12,358 nucleotides of DNA from Selenomonadaceae bacterium (GCA_017484235.1 JAFUTM010000393.1:1-12358); one strand, 5' to 3'. Numbered from the stretch's first letter, positions 1 through 6,902 are shown. Program-made: numbers and translations. Notes: generated by a model from the sequence alone, not told the origin.

Positions 1-2
1 AT

Positions 3-674
3 CCTTTTGATGTGTTTATCATTGACTGGAAACTTCGCGATCTTGACGGCATTGAAGTTGCGCGGCAAATTCGTAATATAGTTGGCAACGGTGTTCCCAT
101 TCTGTTGATGACGGCTTATGATTGGCCGATTATTCGTGATGAGGCGGTTGCCGCCGGTGTAAACGGATTCTGTAATAAGCCGCTGTTTATGTCCGAACTT
201 TATAATTCACTGGAAAAAGTGTTAAAATTTAATTCACTAAATTACAATAAAGTTAATGAAGTGGAAAAACCGACTGAGACGGCTATAAGTTTTGCGGGCA
301 AGAGGCTTTTATTGGTTGACGATATTGAGGTTAATCGTGAAATTGCAACTATGATGCTGCAGATGAATCAATTTGAAGTGGATCAGGCGGCAAACGGTGA
401 AGAAGCGGTTACTAAAATTAAAAATTCTGAGCCAGGTTATTATGATGTTGTGCTTATGGATATACAGATGCCGATTATGAACGGCTATGAGGCGACTAAA
501 TCTATTCGCGATTTGAATAATCCTGAACTTGCAAACATACCAATCATTGCAATGACCGCTAACGCCTTTGACGAGGACAGGAAAGCTGCTCTTGACGCAG
601 GAATGAATGGGCATATTGCTAAGCCTATCGACATTGAAAAACTGCTTGAGACTTTGAATAATATATTAAAATGA
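3..674 (+). CDS. C-terminal part of hybrid sensor kinase or multi-receiver response regulator (5' end outside window)
   Basis: The frame is open from the window edge, so the N-terminus is missing. Numbering from the GTG at 12, the first receiver (REC) domain is present from its phosphoacceptor onward: D5 in FIIDWKLRDLDG, the switch Thr in LLMTAYDW (T34) and the conserved Lys in NKPL (K56). A linker of about 35 residues follows. A complete second REC domain spans roughly 97-218, with the acidic pair D103-D104 in LLLVDD, phosphoacceptor D150 in VLMDIQMPIMNGYEA, T182 in AMTANAF and K204 in AKPID. Two tandem REC domains ending the protein are typical of hybrid histidine kinases, with kinase and sensor domains upstream. 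A stand-alone two-REC regulator cannot be excluded. Both domains keep all key residues, so phosphotransfer is probably intact. The signal sensed is not visible. Confidence 0.9.
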   Translation, partial: PFDVFIIDWKLRDLDGIEVARQIRNIVGNGVPILLMTAYDWPIIRDEAVAAGVNGFCNKPLFMSELYNSLEKVLKFNSLNYNKVNEVEKPTETAISFAGKRLLLVDDIEVNREIATMMLQMNQFEVDQAANGEEAVTKIKNSEPGYYDVVLMDIQMPIMNGYEATKSIRDLNNPELANIPIIAMTANAFDEDRKAALDAGMNGHIAKPIDIEKLLETLNNILK

Positions 675-734
675 CAAAAATAAAAAGCAGATTTTGTGCC
701 TGTTCGTATATACACTAAATTATTTAAAATAATT

Positions 735-790
735 GGACGAAACTATTGCCACTCGGATAAAGCAACATAAAGTTTCGCCCTTTTTTATTT
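735..790 (+). terminator. Rho-independent terminator, probably bidirectional
   Basis: The arms GGACGAAACT (735-744) and AGTTTCGCCC (771-780) pair with one mismatch. A second short stem, TTGC/GCAA, lies inside the loop, and six T follow at 781-786. It sits 60 nt after the receiver gene stop. On the minus strand the same hairpin is followed by an A/T-rich run, so it may also end the dxr-to-831 operon coming from the right. Confidence 0.7.
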
Positions 791-830
791 TTAAATTCTC
801 ACAATTGACCGAACAATTAATTTATAATAA

Positions 831-1550
831 TTATATTTCATATTTGCCTAAGGTCTTTGAATTATCTCGATTAAAATATATAACTTCTCCATATCCAATA
901 ATCATTCTATTGCATAAGTCGGCTGCCTCTACCTTAGAATTATACTTCTTTTCATAAGTCGCATTAGAATCATTAGCAGAAAGTCCAGATTTATCAAATC
1001 TTCTGCTTCCATTTGGATAAATCGTTATTCCGTCAACAACATCACCAGCAAATGATATATTGAATCCATCTTTATTATATTTCCATATCGGATAGTCATA
1101 ACGATTGTCTATTTCGGAAGGCTGACCGTAAAGTGCCAGAACTTGATTTTGACTCATTCCAAGATAGATTCCGCCGATTGATTCATAATAACGCGGATTT
1201 TTTGTTCGACGGTAAGCGTTATTGTCAATCACAATCAATTCGTGATAATCTCTTCCAGAGGTTATAAAAATTTTAATATCTCTGTATCCATTCTTTTCCA
1301 AAATCTTTGCTTGATAAGTTGAGCCTCCGTAATCACCGCCGGTAATTTCTAATTTTACAATTTTACAGCCATTTATCGAATAATCTTTTCCAATCACTAA
1401 AGACATATTGCCGCTTGAATCATACCAATTGCCTACAATTTTGTCAAGTTGTGTAACCGAACCAGCCGAGCAAATCATTGCTGGCATAATCATCACAGCA
1501 ATCATCATACTCATAATAAGCATTTTCGATATTTTAACAAATTTTATCAT
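831..1550 (-). CDS. Secreted protein with BamE/SmpA-like segment, unknown function
   Basis: The 239-residue product begins with a clear signal peptide: a basic start MIKFVKISK, a hydrophobic stretch to about residue 27, and a possible cleavage after ICSA. There is no convincing lipobox. Residues 126-178 (GIYLGMSQNQVLALYGQPSE, then a Trp-Lys-Tyr strand and FAGDVVDGITIYP) follow the pattern of the BamE/SmpA fold, G-x-x-x-G-M-[ST]-x-x-x-V-x-x-x-x-G-x-P. That fold occurs in many small periplasmic proteins besides the outer-membrane assembly factor BamE. The region before it (about 33-115) is beta-rich and unassigned. It is the last gene of the minus-strand cluster, 43 bp after the hydrolase gene. 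The ATG at 1550 is preceded by AGGCGGTGA at suitable spacing. The periplasmic location is well supported, the specific role is not. Confidence 0.75.
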   Translation of the reverse strand: MIKFVKISKMLIMSMMIAVMIMPAMICSAGSVTQLDKIVGNWYDSSGNMSLVIGKDYSINGCKIVKLEITGGDYGGSTYQAKILEKNGYRDIKIFITSGRDYHELIVIDNNAYRRTKNPRYYESIGGIYLGMSQNQVLALYGQPSEIDNRYDYPIWKYNKDGFNISFAGDVVDGITIYPNGSRRFDKSGLSANDSNATYEKKYNSKVEAADLCNRMIIGYGEVIYFNRDNSKTLGKYEI

Positions 1551-1593
1551 AATTTCACCGCCTCAAACTTTAAATTTATGAACTATGGTTATA

Positions 1594-2985
1594 TTAATCG
1601 TCTTTACTTTGAGCAAAGAGCCAGTCACGGATTGCTTCAATATTATACGCAAACGACCAAGTATACATATGGTTGCCGCCGGCGAAGACGGTGTAATTTA
1701 TATTGGCGTTCTTCCGCGCAATGGATTTAACATTTTTATTCAGTTCATTAATTGATGCCTTGCTGTTCCAAAATTTTTTATTGCGTGAGATTTTTGCACC
1801 AAGTGACTTCCAGCGTGCAACCGCCTCATTCATTCCAGGAAACGCCTTCGTGTCACCTTCACAGACAGTAATCCAGAGCTTTTTATTTTTGAGCACTTCC
1901 ATCTCGTCTACATTCCACTGACAAGCAACAAGGTACTGCGCGGCAAACAGAACAGGATATTTATCACTGATTGCAATGTTAGCCATACCACCTTGCGATT
2001 GACCAGTACCATAAATGCGATTTTTATCGACGCTGTAATTATTAATAACGTCGAATAACAGATTAGTTACCAGCGTCAGACCAGGTGTCCATACATTCTC
2101 ATCGGTCGTCATCATTCCAATGGATTCAACTAAATCAGCCGTATACTGCGGAGCTAAAACAATACATTCGTGCTTAGTCTGCTCGTCTGGTGTTGCAAAA
2201 ACCGTTGCACCATTGCCTTGAAACAGAGGCGTCGTCACTTCGTTGATGTTCGCGCTTGCATCTGCGATGAACAATAATAACGGATACTTTTTATTCGCGT
2301 TGTAATCCTTCGGTAGGTATAAATTATATGGCATTGATAATCCGGTTTCAGAGTCCGTATAAACAAATTGTTTAAAAGAATCAATTATTGGAGAGTGTAC
2401 AGATGTACAATCAACTAACTGATCATTCGCAGAATAAACCGTGCCGTCCAACGCTTCTATCTCACCGCACTGCTGAACACTAAACGACAAGTCCGGCAGC
2501 TTCCTGTCAGAGCGCATTGGTGCCTCTGTGCCTCTGCTACCATTATTTTTATTATCATCACGTTTATTATCATCGTGCCGATTCGCATTATTAGCGTTAG
2601 GCCTATTCGACAAGTCGCCTTCATAAGCTGTATTTTCGTATTTAAATTTTAAAATAATATACTTACCGAATTTGTTCCTGTCCGTCAGCTTAGGTTCATC
2701 ATTTACATATATCGCCTCAATGATTTTGCCCTCAACTTTAAAGTCATCAGTTGAAACCGTGCGCGGATTAATCACATTTGGATATTCCAAAATCGCCGCT
2801 ACAATCTTTTCACCATCACCGTAGACATCGGCAATACCAGTAACTTGTTTAATAATCTGCTGATTCATATTACTCTGGTCAACTACTTCGGATTGTGCCG
2901 CTCGTGTGTAAGTTGTGCCAACGGTAAATATAGAACCAGAACACAACAACGCCGCAGCAATAGCCATTTTTTTAGAGATTTTCAT
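1594..2985 (-). CDS. Secreted EstA-like alpha/beta hydrolase (carbohydrate esterase or PHB-depolymerase type)
   Basis: The start is placed at the ATG at 2985, not an in-frame GTG further upstream, because GGAGGG sits 5 nt before it and the protein then begins with a signal peptide (MKISKKMAIAAALLCSGSIF, cut near residue 30). This gives 463 residues. Residues about 45-118 resemble the Ig-like domain preceding the catalytic domain of EstA-type esterases. An Asn/Asp/Arg-rich low-complexity linker follows (about 124-165). The catalytic domain starts near 200 with the usual 'YNLYLP-KDY...KYPLLLFI' entry. The nucleophile is S330 in GTGQSQGG, the acid probably D378 in CEGD, and the base H439 in GGNHMYTW, so the triad looks complete. 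Such enzymes hydrolyse esters on polysaccharides or small acyl substrates, and the true substrate cannot be told here. Its start overlaps the glycosyltransferase gene by 14 bp, implying cotranscription. Confidence 0.85.
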   Translation of the reverse strand: MKISKKMAIAAALLCSGSIFTVGTTYTRAAQSEVVDQSNMNQQIIKQVTGIADVYGDGEKIVAAILEYPNVINPRTVSTDDFKVEGKIIEAIYVNDEPKLTDRNKFGKYIILKFKYENTAYEGDLSNRPNANNANRHDDNKRDDNKNNGSRGTEAPMRSDRKLPDLSFSVQQCGEIEALDGTVYSANDQLVDCTSVHSPIIDSFKQFVYTDSETGLSMPYNLYLPKDYNANKKYPLLLFIADASANINEVTTPLFQGNGATVFATPDEQTKHECIVLAPQYTADLVESIGMMTTDENVWTPGLTLVTNLLFDVINNYSVDKNRIYGTGQSQGGMANIAISDKYPVLFAAQYLVACQWNVDEMEVLKNKKLWITVCEGDTKAFPGMNEAVARWKSLGAKISRNKKFWNSKASINELNKNVKSIARKNANINYTVFAGGNHMYTWSFAYNIEAIRDWLFAQSKDD

Positions 2986-4639
2986 TGTTACCCTCCATTT
3001 CTTCTTTAAAACCACCAAACGCAGTCACGCCCTTCTCTTTAAGCAATTCAATGCGCTTGTAAACTTCGGCGTTTAATTCGGGCAGTCTGGCTGAAAGTTC
3101 ATTATACCAGTTCCAGCGTTCTTCATAGTGCTGACTCAGCAAACGATTATGCTTTACGTAATTGTAGGCATTTTCCGCAATCTGATAACGCTTGTTAGCA
3201 TTATTAATCAACAATTTTAGTTTATTATAAAATTCATTGACATCTTTATAAATAAATCCGGTCTCACCATCTTTAACAGAGTTGGCATAAACCGTCGGCG
3301 ACGCTAAGACAACCGCGCCGTTGCCGGCACATTCAATGAATTTTAAATCAGACTTGGAACGATTAAAAATAGTGTCACGCAGCGGCAAGAGTGCAATATG
3401 CGAATTCCTCAATACCTGCTCATAAACGTTGTACGGCACATATTGACCGTCATAAATTTTGTCGTCTCCAACAAATGTTTTATTAGGACTCTCAACAGAA
3501 TTAAACAAATCTCTTTTGGCAATAATGTTAAAGGCAATATTGTTTCCATACTCAGCTGCAATTTTATTTATCGCCGGCAAAATTTCAGCAAAGTCTTTCT
3601 CACGATTCAGCGCACCAAAGAATATAGTAATTGGCTTGCCTTGAGCTGTTTCGGCTTTAAAATTACGCGCTGGTGGTAGTTCTTTGAGTTGATTTTCAAA
3701 AATTTTTACGTGTGGATTAAACTGAGAAAAAAAATCAGCCAGCGGTTTAGTTGAAGTCTGCAAGCCGTGACACGCAATAAAATTGATAAACTGACTGCCT
3801 TCATACTTTTTGCGCCATATAATCGGATTGTCGTCCATCTCCTCAATCAAAAGATATTTAAAATCCACGATTTTATTAAACATATTAATACCAGCTTCAA
3901 CCGCATTAACCGATACCCTCTGGTTGATCAGAATTTTGTTGTTATATTTTCCATCGTCCGGCAATAAGTTCAACGGTTTTCCAGAAGGCGTGGATTGTAC
4001 GTGTACATTTGAGCTTAATGCCATAAAATGATTCGGATCGTTTACTCTGATAGTTGCGCAAACCAGTGTCTCACCAAGATATGACTGTATTAATGTCCTT
4101 TTCATCGTTTGCAACGCCGACTTTTTAACTGCACATACAATGTATTTGTCGACATTTAGTTTCGTTTTAGCCATCTCGACAATTGTACGACTTACCACTG
4201 CTTGCTTACTTGTTGAAAATGTTCTTATTATCGACATATCCGATTGTTCTAAGGCGGATTGTAATTCATTGAGTGTCAGCGTCGCCTTGACTGTTGGTGG
4301 CTGTCCATTCAAAAGGGCAGTAATATTGTCAGCATAGCTTAGATTTTCAAGTACAAACATTACCGTAGCCGTATCTTTAATCTTATCCATAAATTTTTTG
4401 ATAAAAGTCATCAATTTTTTTATCGTCAGTGTTGCAAATATCGACGAATTAAATAGAATAGTATCTGCCTGTTTAGCGTCTACGTTAAAATGATTGCTGA
4501 TAATGTAATTGCAATTCGGATTTATTCGCAAAAATCGTTTTTTAGTCTCAGTATTTTCAGATACGGGCATTTCGTCACTGATAAATTCTATCACCATTTT
4601 GGAATTAGGCGCAATCAAGCCTGCAAAATCTTGTTCCAT
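2972..4639 (-). CDS. Glycosyltransferase (GT4-like) with methyltransferase-like N-terminal region
   Basis: The 555-residue protein has no signal peptide. Residues about 335-500 form the nucleotide-sugar-binding half of a GT-B glycosyltransferase: ITIFFGALNREKDF (a strand and loop typical of group 1 transferases), NSHIALLPLRDT, then SDLKFIECAGNGAVVLASPTVYA with the conserved acidic residue, and DGETGFIY. The N-terminal ~170 residues have the secondary-structure order of the back half of a class I methyltransferase (ADTILFNSSIFATL, then ATVMFVLENL with NITALLNG, then LTLNELQSAL). No glycine-rich SAM motif is evident, so this part may be degenerate. The middle (170-330) is unassigned. Such fusions are common in surface or protein glycosylation loci, and the sugar and acceptor are unknown. 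The ATG at 4639 follows AAAGGTGA and lies 30 bp after dxr. Confidence 0.8.
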   Translation of the reverse strand: MEQDFAGLIAPNSKMVIEFISDEMPVSENTETKKRFLRINPNCNYIISNHFNVDAKQADTILFNSSIFATLTIKKLMTFIKKFMDKIKDTATVMFVLENLSYADNITALLNGQPPTVKATLTLNELQSALEQSDMSIIRTFSTSKQAVVSRTIVEMAKTKLNVDKYIVCAVKKSALQTMKRTLIQSYLGETLVCATIRVNDPNHFMALSSNVHVQSTPSGKPLNLLPDDGKYNNKILINQRVSVNAVEAGINMFNKIVDFKYLLIEEMDDNPIIWRKKYEGSQFINFIACHGLQTSTKPLADFFSQFNPHVKIFENQLKELPPARNFKAETAQGKPITIFFGALNREKDFAEILPAINKIAAEYGNNIAFNIIAKRDLFNSVESPNKTFVGDDKIYDGQYVPYNVYEQVLRNSHIALLPLRDTIFNRSKSDLKFIECAGNGAVVLASPTVYANSVKDGETGFIYKDVNEFYNKLKLLINNANKRYQIAENAYNYVKHNRLLSQHYEERWNWYNELSARLPELNAEVYKRIELLKEKGVTAFGGFKEEMEGNNENL

Positions 4640-4669
4640 TTAAAAATCACCTTTCTGATAAATAAAAAA

Positions 4670-5824
4670 TCAAACTTTAACCAATGAATCCGCAATTGAT
4701 CTTGCACGTAAATCTTCATTGATTAAAGTTTCAAGGTTAGGATTATGAATAACTGCCTGTCGGCTCATAGTTTCCTCTATAACGTTATAGATGTCCAAAA
4801 ATTTTATTTTACCGCTTAAAAATGCGTGAACCGCCACTTCATTTGCCGCATTGAAAACACAAGGACTCGTACCGCCGGTTTTGCCCGCCTGATATGCGAA
4901 TTTGAGGCCTTTAAAGGTATCAATGTCCGGTTTCTCGAACGTCAAGTTTTGCATTGACCAAAAATCTAAGCTTGCCGTTGGTGACGCCATACGTTTTGGA
5001 TATGTGAGCGCGTATTGAATTGGAAGCCGCATATCGGTTGATGCAAGCTGCGCTATAATAGAATTGTCACAAAACTCTACCATTGAGTGCACTATACTTT
5101 GTGGGTGAACGACAACTTGTATCTGTTCGTATTCCACATTGTACAGATGTTTAGCTTCTATGACTTCAAGTCCTTTGTTGACCAGCGTTGCAGAATCAAC
5201 TGTAATTTTTTTGCCCATGTTCCACGTTGGGTGTGAAAGGACTTGTTCAATTGTAACATCTTTAAGATCATCACGAGTTTTGCCTCTGAATGGTCCACCA
5301 GATGCCGTAAGCAATAATTTTTTGATTGATTTACGATCTTCGCCCTGCAGACATTGAAAAAATGCGCCGTGCTCACTGTCGACAGGCAGAATCTGTACAC
5401 CGCGCTCTGCTGCTCGTTTCATTACTATCTCGCCTGCAACAACAAGAGTTTCCTTATTTGCAAGTGCTATATCCTTGCCAGCATCAATTGCTTTAAGCGT
5501 TGGCTCTAATCCGGCAAAGCCAAGCATTGATGTTACAACTATTTCCACTCCGTCATACGCCGCTGCTTCAATAAATGATGTTCTGCCACACTCAAGTTTA
5601 GTTTCAGTATGATTTTTTAATCGTGATTTCAATCTCTGATAGGCCGACTCATCAGATAGCACTGCCAGCTCCGGCTTAAATTCGTCAATCTGCTTTTCGA
5701 GGAGTTCGTCATTTGAGTTTGCTGCGATTACCGACACTTGCAGCTCATTCGGGTGAGCTCGTACCACATCTAATGCCTGCGTCCCTATTGAACCAGTTGA
5801 ACCAAGTATTGCTATTTTTTTCAT
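4670..5824 (-). CDS. dxr: 1-deoxy-D-xylulose 5-phosphate reductoisomerase
   Basis: The enzyme converts 1-deoxy-D-xylulose 5-phosphate to 2-C-methyl-D-erythritol 4-phosphate with NADPH and a divalent metal, the second step of the cytosolic MEP isoprenoid pathway. The 384-residue length is normal. The NADPH-binding motif GSTGSIG is at 8-14 and ANKETL at 122-127. The metal ligands correspond to D149 and E151 in PVDSEHG and E220 in NKGLEVIEAKHLY. SASGGPFR-type residues (TASGGPFR, 173-180) and H198 in SHPTW lie in the active site, and VVHPQSIVHS and AANEVAVHAFL close the family pattern. All catalytic positions are present. The ATG at 5824 follows AGGAG at 9 nt. It heads the minus-strand cluster. 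The usual Firmicutes/Negativicutes neighbours (cdsA, uppS, rseP, ispG) are not in the window, which leaves open whether this is the only copy. Confidence 0.97.
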   Translation of the reverse strand: MKKIAILGSTGSIGTQALDVVRAHPNELQVSVIAANSNDELLEKQIDEFKPELAVLSDESAYQRLKSRLKNHTETKLECGRTSFIEAAAYDGVEIVVTSMLGFAGLEPTLKAIDAGKDIALANKETLVVAGEIVMKRAAERGVQILPVDSEHGAFFQCLQGEDRKSIKKLLLTASGGPFRGKTRDDLKDVTIEQVLSHPTWNMGKKITVDSATLVNKGLEVIEAKHLYNVEYEQIQVVVHPQSIVHSMVEFCDNSIIAQLASTDMRLPIQYALTYPKRMASPTASLDFWSMQNLTFEKPDIDTFKGLKFAYQAGKTGGTSPCVFNAANEVAVHAFLSGKIKFLDIYNVIEETMSRQAVIHNPNLETLINEDLRARSIADSLVKV

Positions 5825-5847
5825 AAAATTTACTCCTAAAAATGAAT

Positions 5848-5870
5848 TAAGCTGACTTTACACCAGCTTA
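5848..5870 (-). promoter_or_regulatory. Hairpin in the dxr leader
   Basis: A perfect 7-bp inverted repeat, TAAGCTG / CAGCTTA, with a 9-nt loop lies 24 nt upstream of the dxr start. It has no T tract in the direction of dxr, so it is not a standard terminator. It could be a leader stem affecting mRNA stability. A possible minus-strand promoter, TTGACA (5993-5998), 17-nt spacer, TTTTAA (5970-5975), lies further upstream. That promoter is weakly supported because the region is AT-rich. Confidence 0.35.
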
Positions 5871-5882
5871 TCTATATGTACA

Positions 5883-6092
5883 TTATTCAATTATTTAGAT
5901 TATGCCGATGCTTCTTATGATAATGTAGCGAAATTTATATTGTCACGTGAAATCATTCTTTCACATATATTAAAACATACAGTTTCAGAATTTGTCAATA
6001 GCCTTCTTGAAGATATTGACAGCAATTTAGTTGTAAGATTGTCAAACATATGTTACATAATCAAATACAATCTCAAGAGGGTGATTATATGA
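5883..6092 (+). pseudogene. N-terminal fragment of an Rpn/YhgA-like PD-(D/E)XK nuclease (putative transposase)
   Basis: An open frame without a plausible start codon encodes NYLDYADASYDNVAKFILSR, continuing REIILSHILKHTVSEF and then LLEDID. This resembles the first ~45 residues of the Rpn / PD-(D/E)XK-family transposase group, which typically read 'D-[YF]-x-x-[FY]-D-x-x-x-K-x-[IL]-L-x-x-[KR]-E-I-L-x-x-I-L-K'. The catalytic nuclease domain is missing: similarity ends near 6030 and the frame stops at 6090-6092. That stop overlaps the ATG of the small hydrophobic ORF at 6089 (ATGA). No start, partial length and abrupt loss of similarity point to a relic joined to the small-peptide module. The family call comes from remembered pattern only. 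Confidence 0.45.
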
Positions 6093-6166
6093 ACAAGGCA
6101 GAAATTAACGTAGTCATTGTGACTATCATAACGGTGCTTGTTCTTAAAAGTAAAATAGCCGCCTAG
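6089..6166 (+). CDS. Small hydrophobic peptide, module 1: probable decayed type I toxin
   Basis: This 25-residue ORF is nearly identical to the one at 10138. It begins MNKAEINVVIVTI and ends in the basic tail LKSKIAA, so it is a single short membrane segment with a positive C-terminus. Two changes from the 10138 copy are K5E and I7N. The second puts Asn at the start of the hydrophobic stretch and could weaken membrane insertion. The ribosome binding site GAGGGTGA lies 4 nt before the ATG. The CCCC half of the RBS-covering hairpin seen in the other two modules is deleted, and no consensus promoter precedes it: similarity to the 10138 module begins only at CAATCTCA (about 6069). The peptide is probably not expressed from its own promoter, though an upstream transcript could translate it through the ATGA junction. 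Confidence 0.55.
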   Translation: MNKAEINVVIVTIITVLVLKSKIAA

Positions 6167-6255
6167 CCTGAAACATTAGACGACTCTACTTGTTAAGTCC
6201 TTACTGACGAAATGTACCGATTTCCAGAGGTTGAACCGTTTGTCAACGATACCTC
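6160..6255 (-). ncRNA. Putative antisense RNA of module 1
   Basis: The minus-strand promoter at 6262-6289 would start an RNA near 6255, running toward the end of the small ORF. Its 5' part contains the complement of ACCGTTTGTCAACGAT (6235-6250), identical in module 2. A stem GTTGA (6230-6234) / TCAAC (6243-6247) becomes GTCGA/TCGAC in module 3, a compensatory change supporting an RNA structure. The 3' end is set by analogy at the hairpin overlapping the toxin stop codon (CGCCTA and TTAGACG). Expression is inferred only. Confidence 0.35.
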
Positions 6256-6261
6256 TCTTAC

Positions 6262-6289
6262 ATTTTAGCAAATTTTTTATTTGTAACAA
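6262..6289 (-). promoter_or_regulatory. Minus-strand promoter of module 1 antisense RNA
   Basis: On the minus strand TTGTTA (6289-6284), a 16-nt spacer and TAAAAT (6267-6262). The spacer and -10 region match module 2 exactly (ATTTTAGCAAATTTTTTATT on the plus strand), but the -35 is TTGTTA where module 2 has TTGACA, so this promoter is probably weaker. Confidence 0.45.
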
Positions 6290-6321
6290 TGATTTTTTCA
6301 AGTATTAAGTTTAAAATTTTT

Positions 6322-6717
6322 TTAAGACAGTTGAAAAGCTCTCCTCAACATCTCAACACGCATATGTTGTTTTGTGTTTGGAGCCTTATCACCTTTACGC
6401 CGCCAACCGCAAAGCCAGCCATTGTAAGGAAAAAGCTCTACATCAATATCAAGTGAACCAATATAACAATTTCTCGAATCTGTTTCAAAAATTCCGTCAT
6501 TCAAATATTCAAACGGCTCTTCGTAAATTTTTACCGGCTTAATATTTTCATTCTCAAAATCTTCTTTCAAGCAGGCAATTAAATCATATGCCATATAAAT
6601 TGCTTCCGCTAAATTCATTCCAGAAGTCATATGACAACCTTTTTCAATAACTGCATAATAAGCATTTTTCCAGCCACGTGAAGATTTCCATTTTTCACTG
6701 AAAAACCAAACTTTCAT
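6322..6717 (-). CDS. HicB-like protein (solitary)
   Basis: The 131-residue product begins MKVWFFSEKW. Residues 18-50 (NAYYAVIEKGCHMTSGMNLA followed by EAIYMAYDLIACL) fit the N-terminal strand-strand-helix pattern of HicB-type antitoxins and HicB-like proteins (Y-x-A-x-[IVF] ... S-G-x-[ST]-[LA]-x-E-A). The usual GCxTxG motif is degenerate. The rest (60-131) is Trp- and Arg-rich near the C-terminus (GWLCGWRRKGDK) and shows no ribbon-helix-helix or HTH domain that I can recognise. The start ATG at 6717 follows AAGGAG at good spacing. No HicA toxin gene (small, with a conserved His) is adjacent on either side, so it is either an orphan or a HicB-fold protein with another job. It is transcribed divergently from toxin module 2. 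Confidence 0.5.
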   Translation of the reverse strand: MKVWFFSEKWKSSRGWKNAYYAVIEKGCHMTSGMNLAEAIYMAYDLIACLKEDFENENIKPVKIYEEPFEYLNDGIFETDSRNCYIGSLDIDVELFPYNGWLCGWRRKGDKAPNTKQHMRVEMLRRAFQLS

Positions 6718-6743
6718 GAAAATTGCTCCTTACAAAAACTTAA

Positions 6744-6772
6744 TTGACAGATTATTTTCAGACTGATATAAT
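6744..6772 (+). promoter_or_regulatory. Consensus sigma70 promoter of small toxin module 2
   Basis: TTGACA (6744-6749), exactly 17 nt, then TATAAT (6767-6772), a perfect consensus. The spacer is nearly identical to that of module 3 (GATTATTTTCAG shared). Transcription should start near 6779. Confidence 0.85.
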
Positions 6773-6778
6773 TTCTTT

Positions 6779-6830
6779 GGCATCGTTAAACGGCAGACGG
6801 TTAATCCTGCCCCAGAAATGGGGTGAGGCA
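6779..6830 (+). promoter_or_regulatory. Toxin leader with RBS-sequestering hairpin and antisense target
   Basis: The leader contains CAGACGGTTAAT (6794-6805), repeated exactly at 6935-6946 inside the downstream terminator hairpin. A minus-strand RNA crossing 6935-6946 would therefore pair perfectly with the leader. Next comes CCCC (6810-6813), loop AGAAAT, GGGG (6820-6823). This hairpin covers the ribosome binding site GGGGTGA (6820-6826), which lies 4 nt before the toxin ATG. Its loop and 3' arm also contain ATGGGGTGA, a start-Gly-stop micro-frame. Confidence 0.65.
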
Positions 6831-6902
6831 ATGGACAACAACAATTTTCTGGCTTGGCTGCTCGCAGTCATTGTCATCGTTGCTCTGTTTCTGAGCCATT
6901 AA
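6831..6902 (+). CDS. Small hydrophobic peptide, module 2: candidate type I toxin
   Basis: This 23-residue ORF starts MDNNNFLAWLLAVIVIVA and ends LFLSH. Residues 6-21 form one transmembrane segment after a short polar N-terminus. Size and hydrophobicity fit membrane-active type I toxins such as Fst, TisB or Ldr, but the sequence matches none of them that I recognise. It differs from the 25-residue peptides of modules 1 and 3, while promoter, leader hairpin and antisense promoter are shared. The same regulatory frame has therefore carried different peptides. The ATG is preceded by GGGGTGA at 4 nt, partly hidden in a hairpin. A perfect consensus promoter lies 59 nt upstream. The toxin role is inferred from architecture. 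Confidence 0.65.
   Translation: MDNNNFLAWLLAVIVIVALFLSH

Noticed and set aside
733..957. Plus-strand frame of 74 codons after the receiver gene
   Set aside because: It runs through the bidirectional terminator and antisense to the 3' end of the secreted-protein gene. No RBS.
1449..1730. His/Asn/Arg-rich plus-strand frame
   Set aside because: It is antisense to the signal-peptide end of one gene and the 3' end of another. The composition is a mirror of Met/Ile-rich sequence.
5158..5400. Minus-strand frame of 80 codons and a plus-strand frame inside dxr
   Set aside because: Both overlap dxr, whose catalytic residues are all present, and neither has an RBS or a recognisable family.
6831..6902. 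Direct homology of the small peptides to Fst, Ldr, TxpA or TisB toxins
   Set aside because: Size and hydrophobicity agree, but none of the diagnostic residues of those families could be recognised. Only the architecture is claimed.
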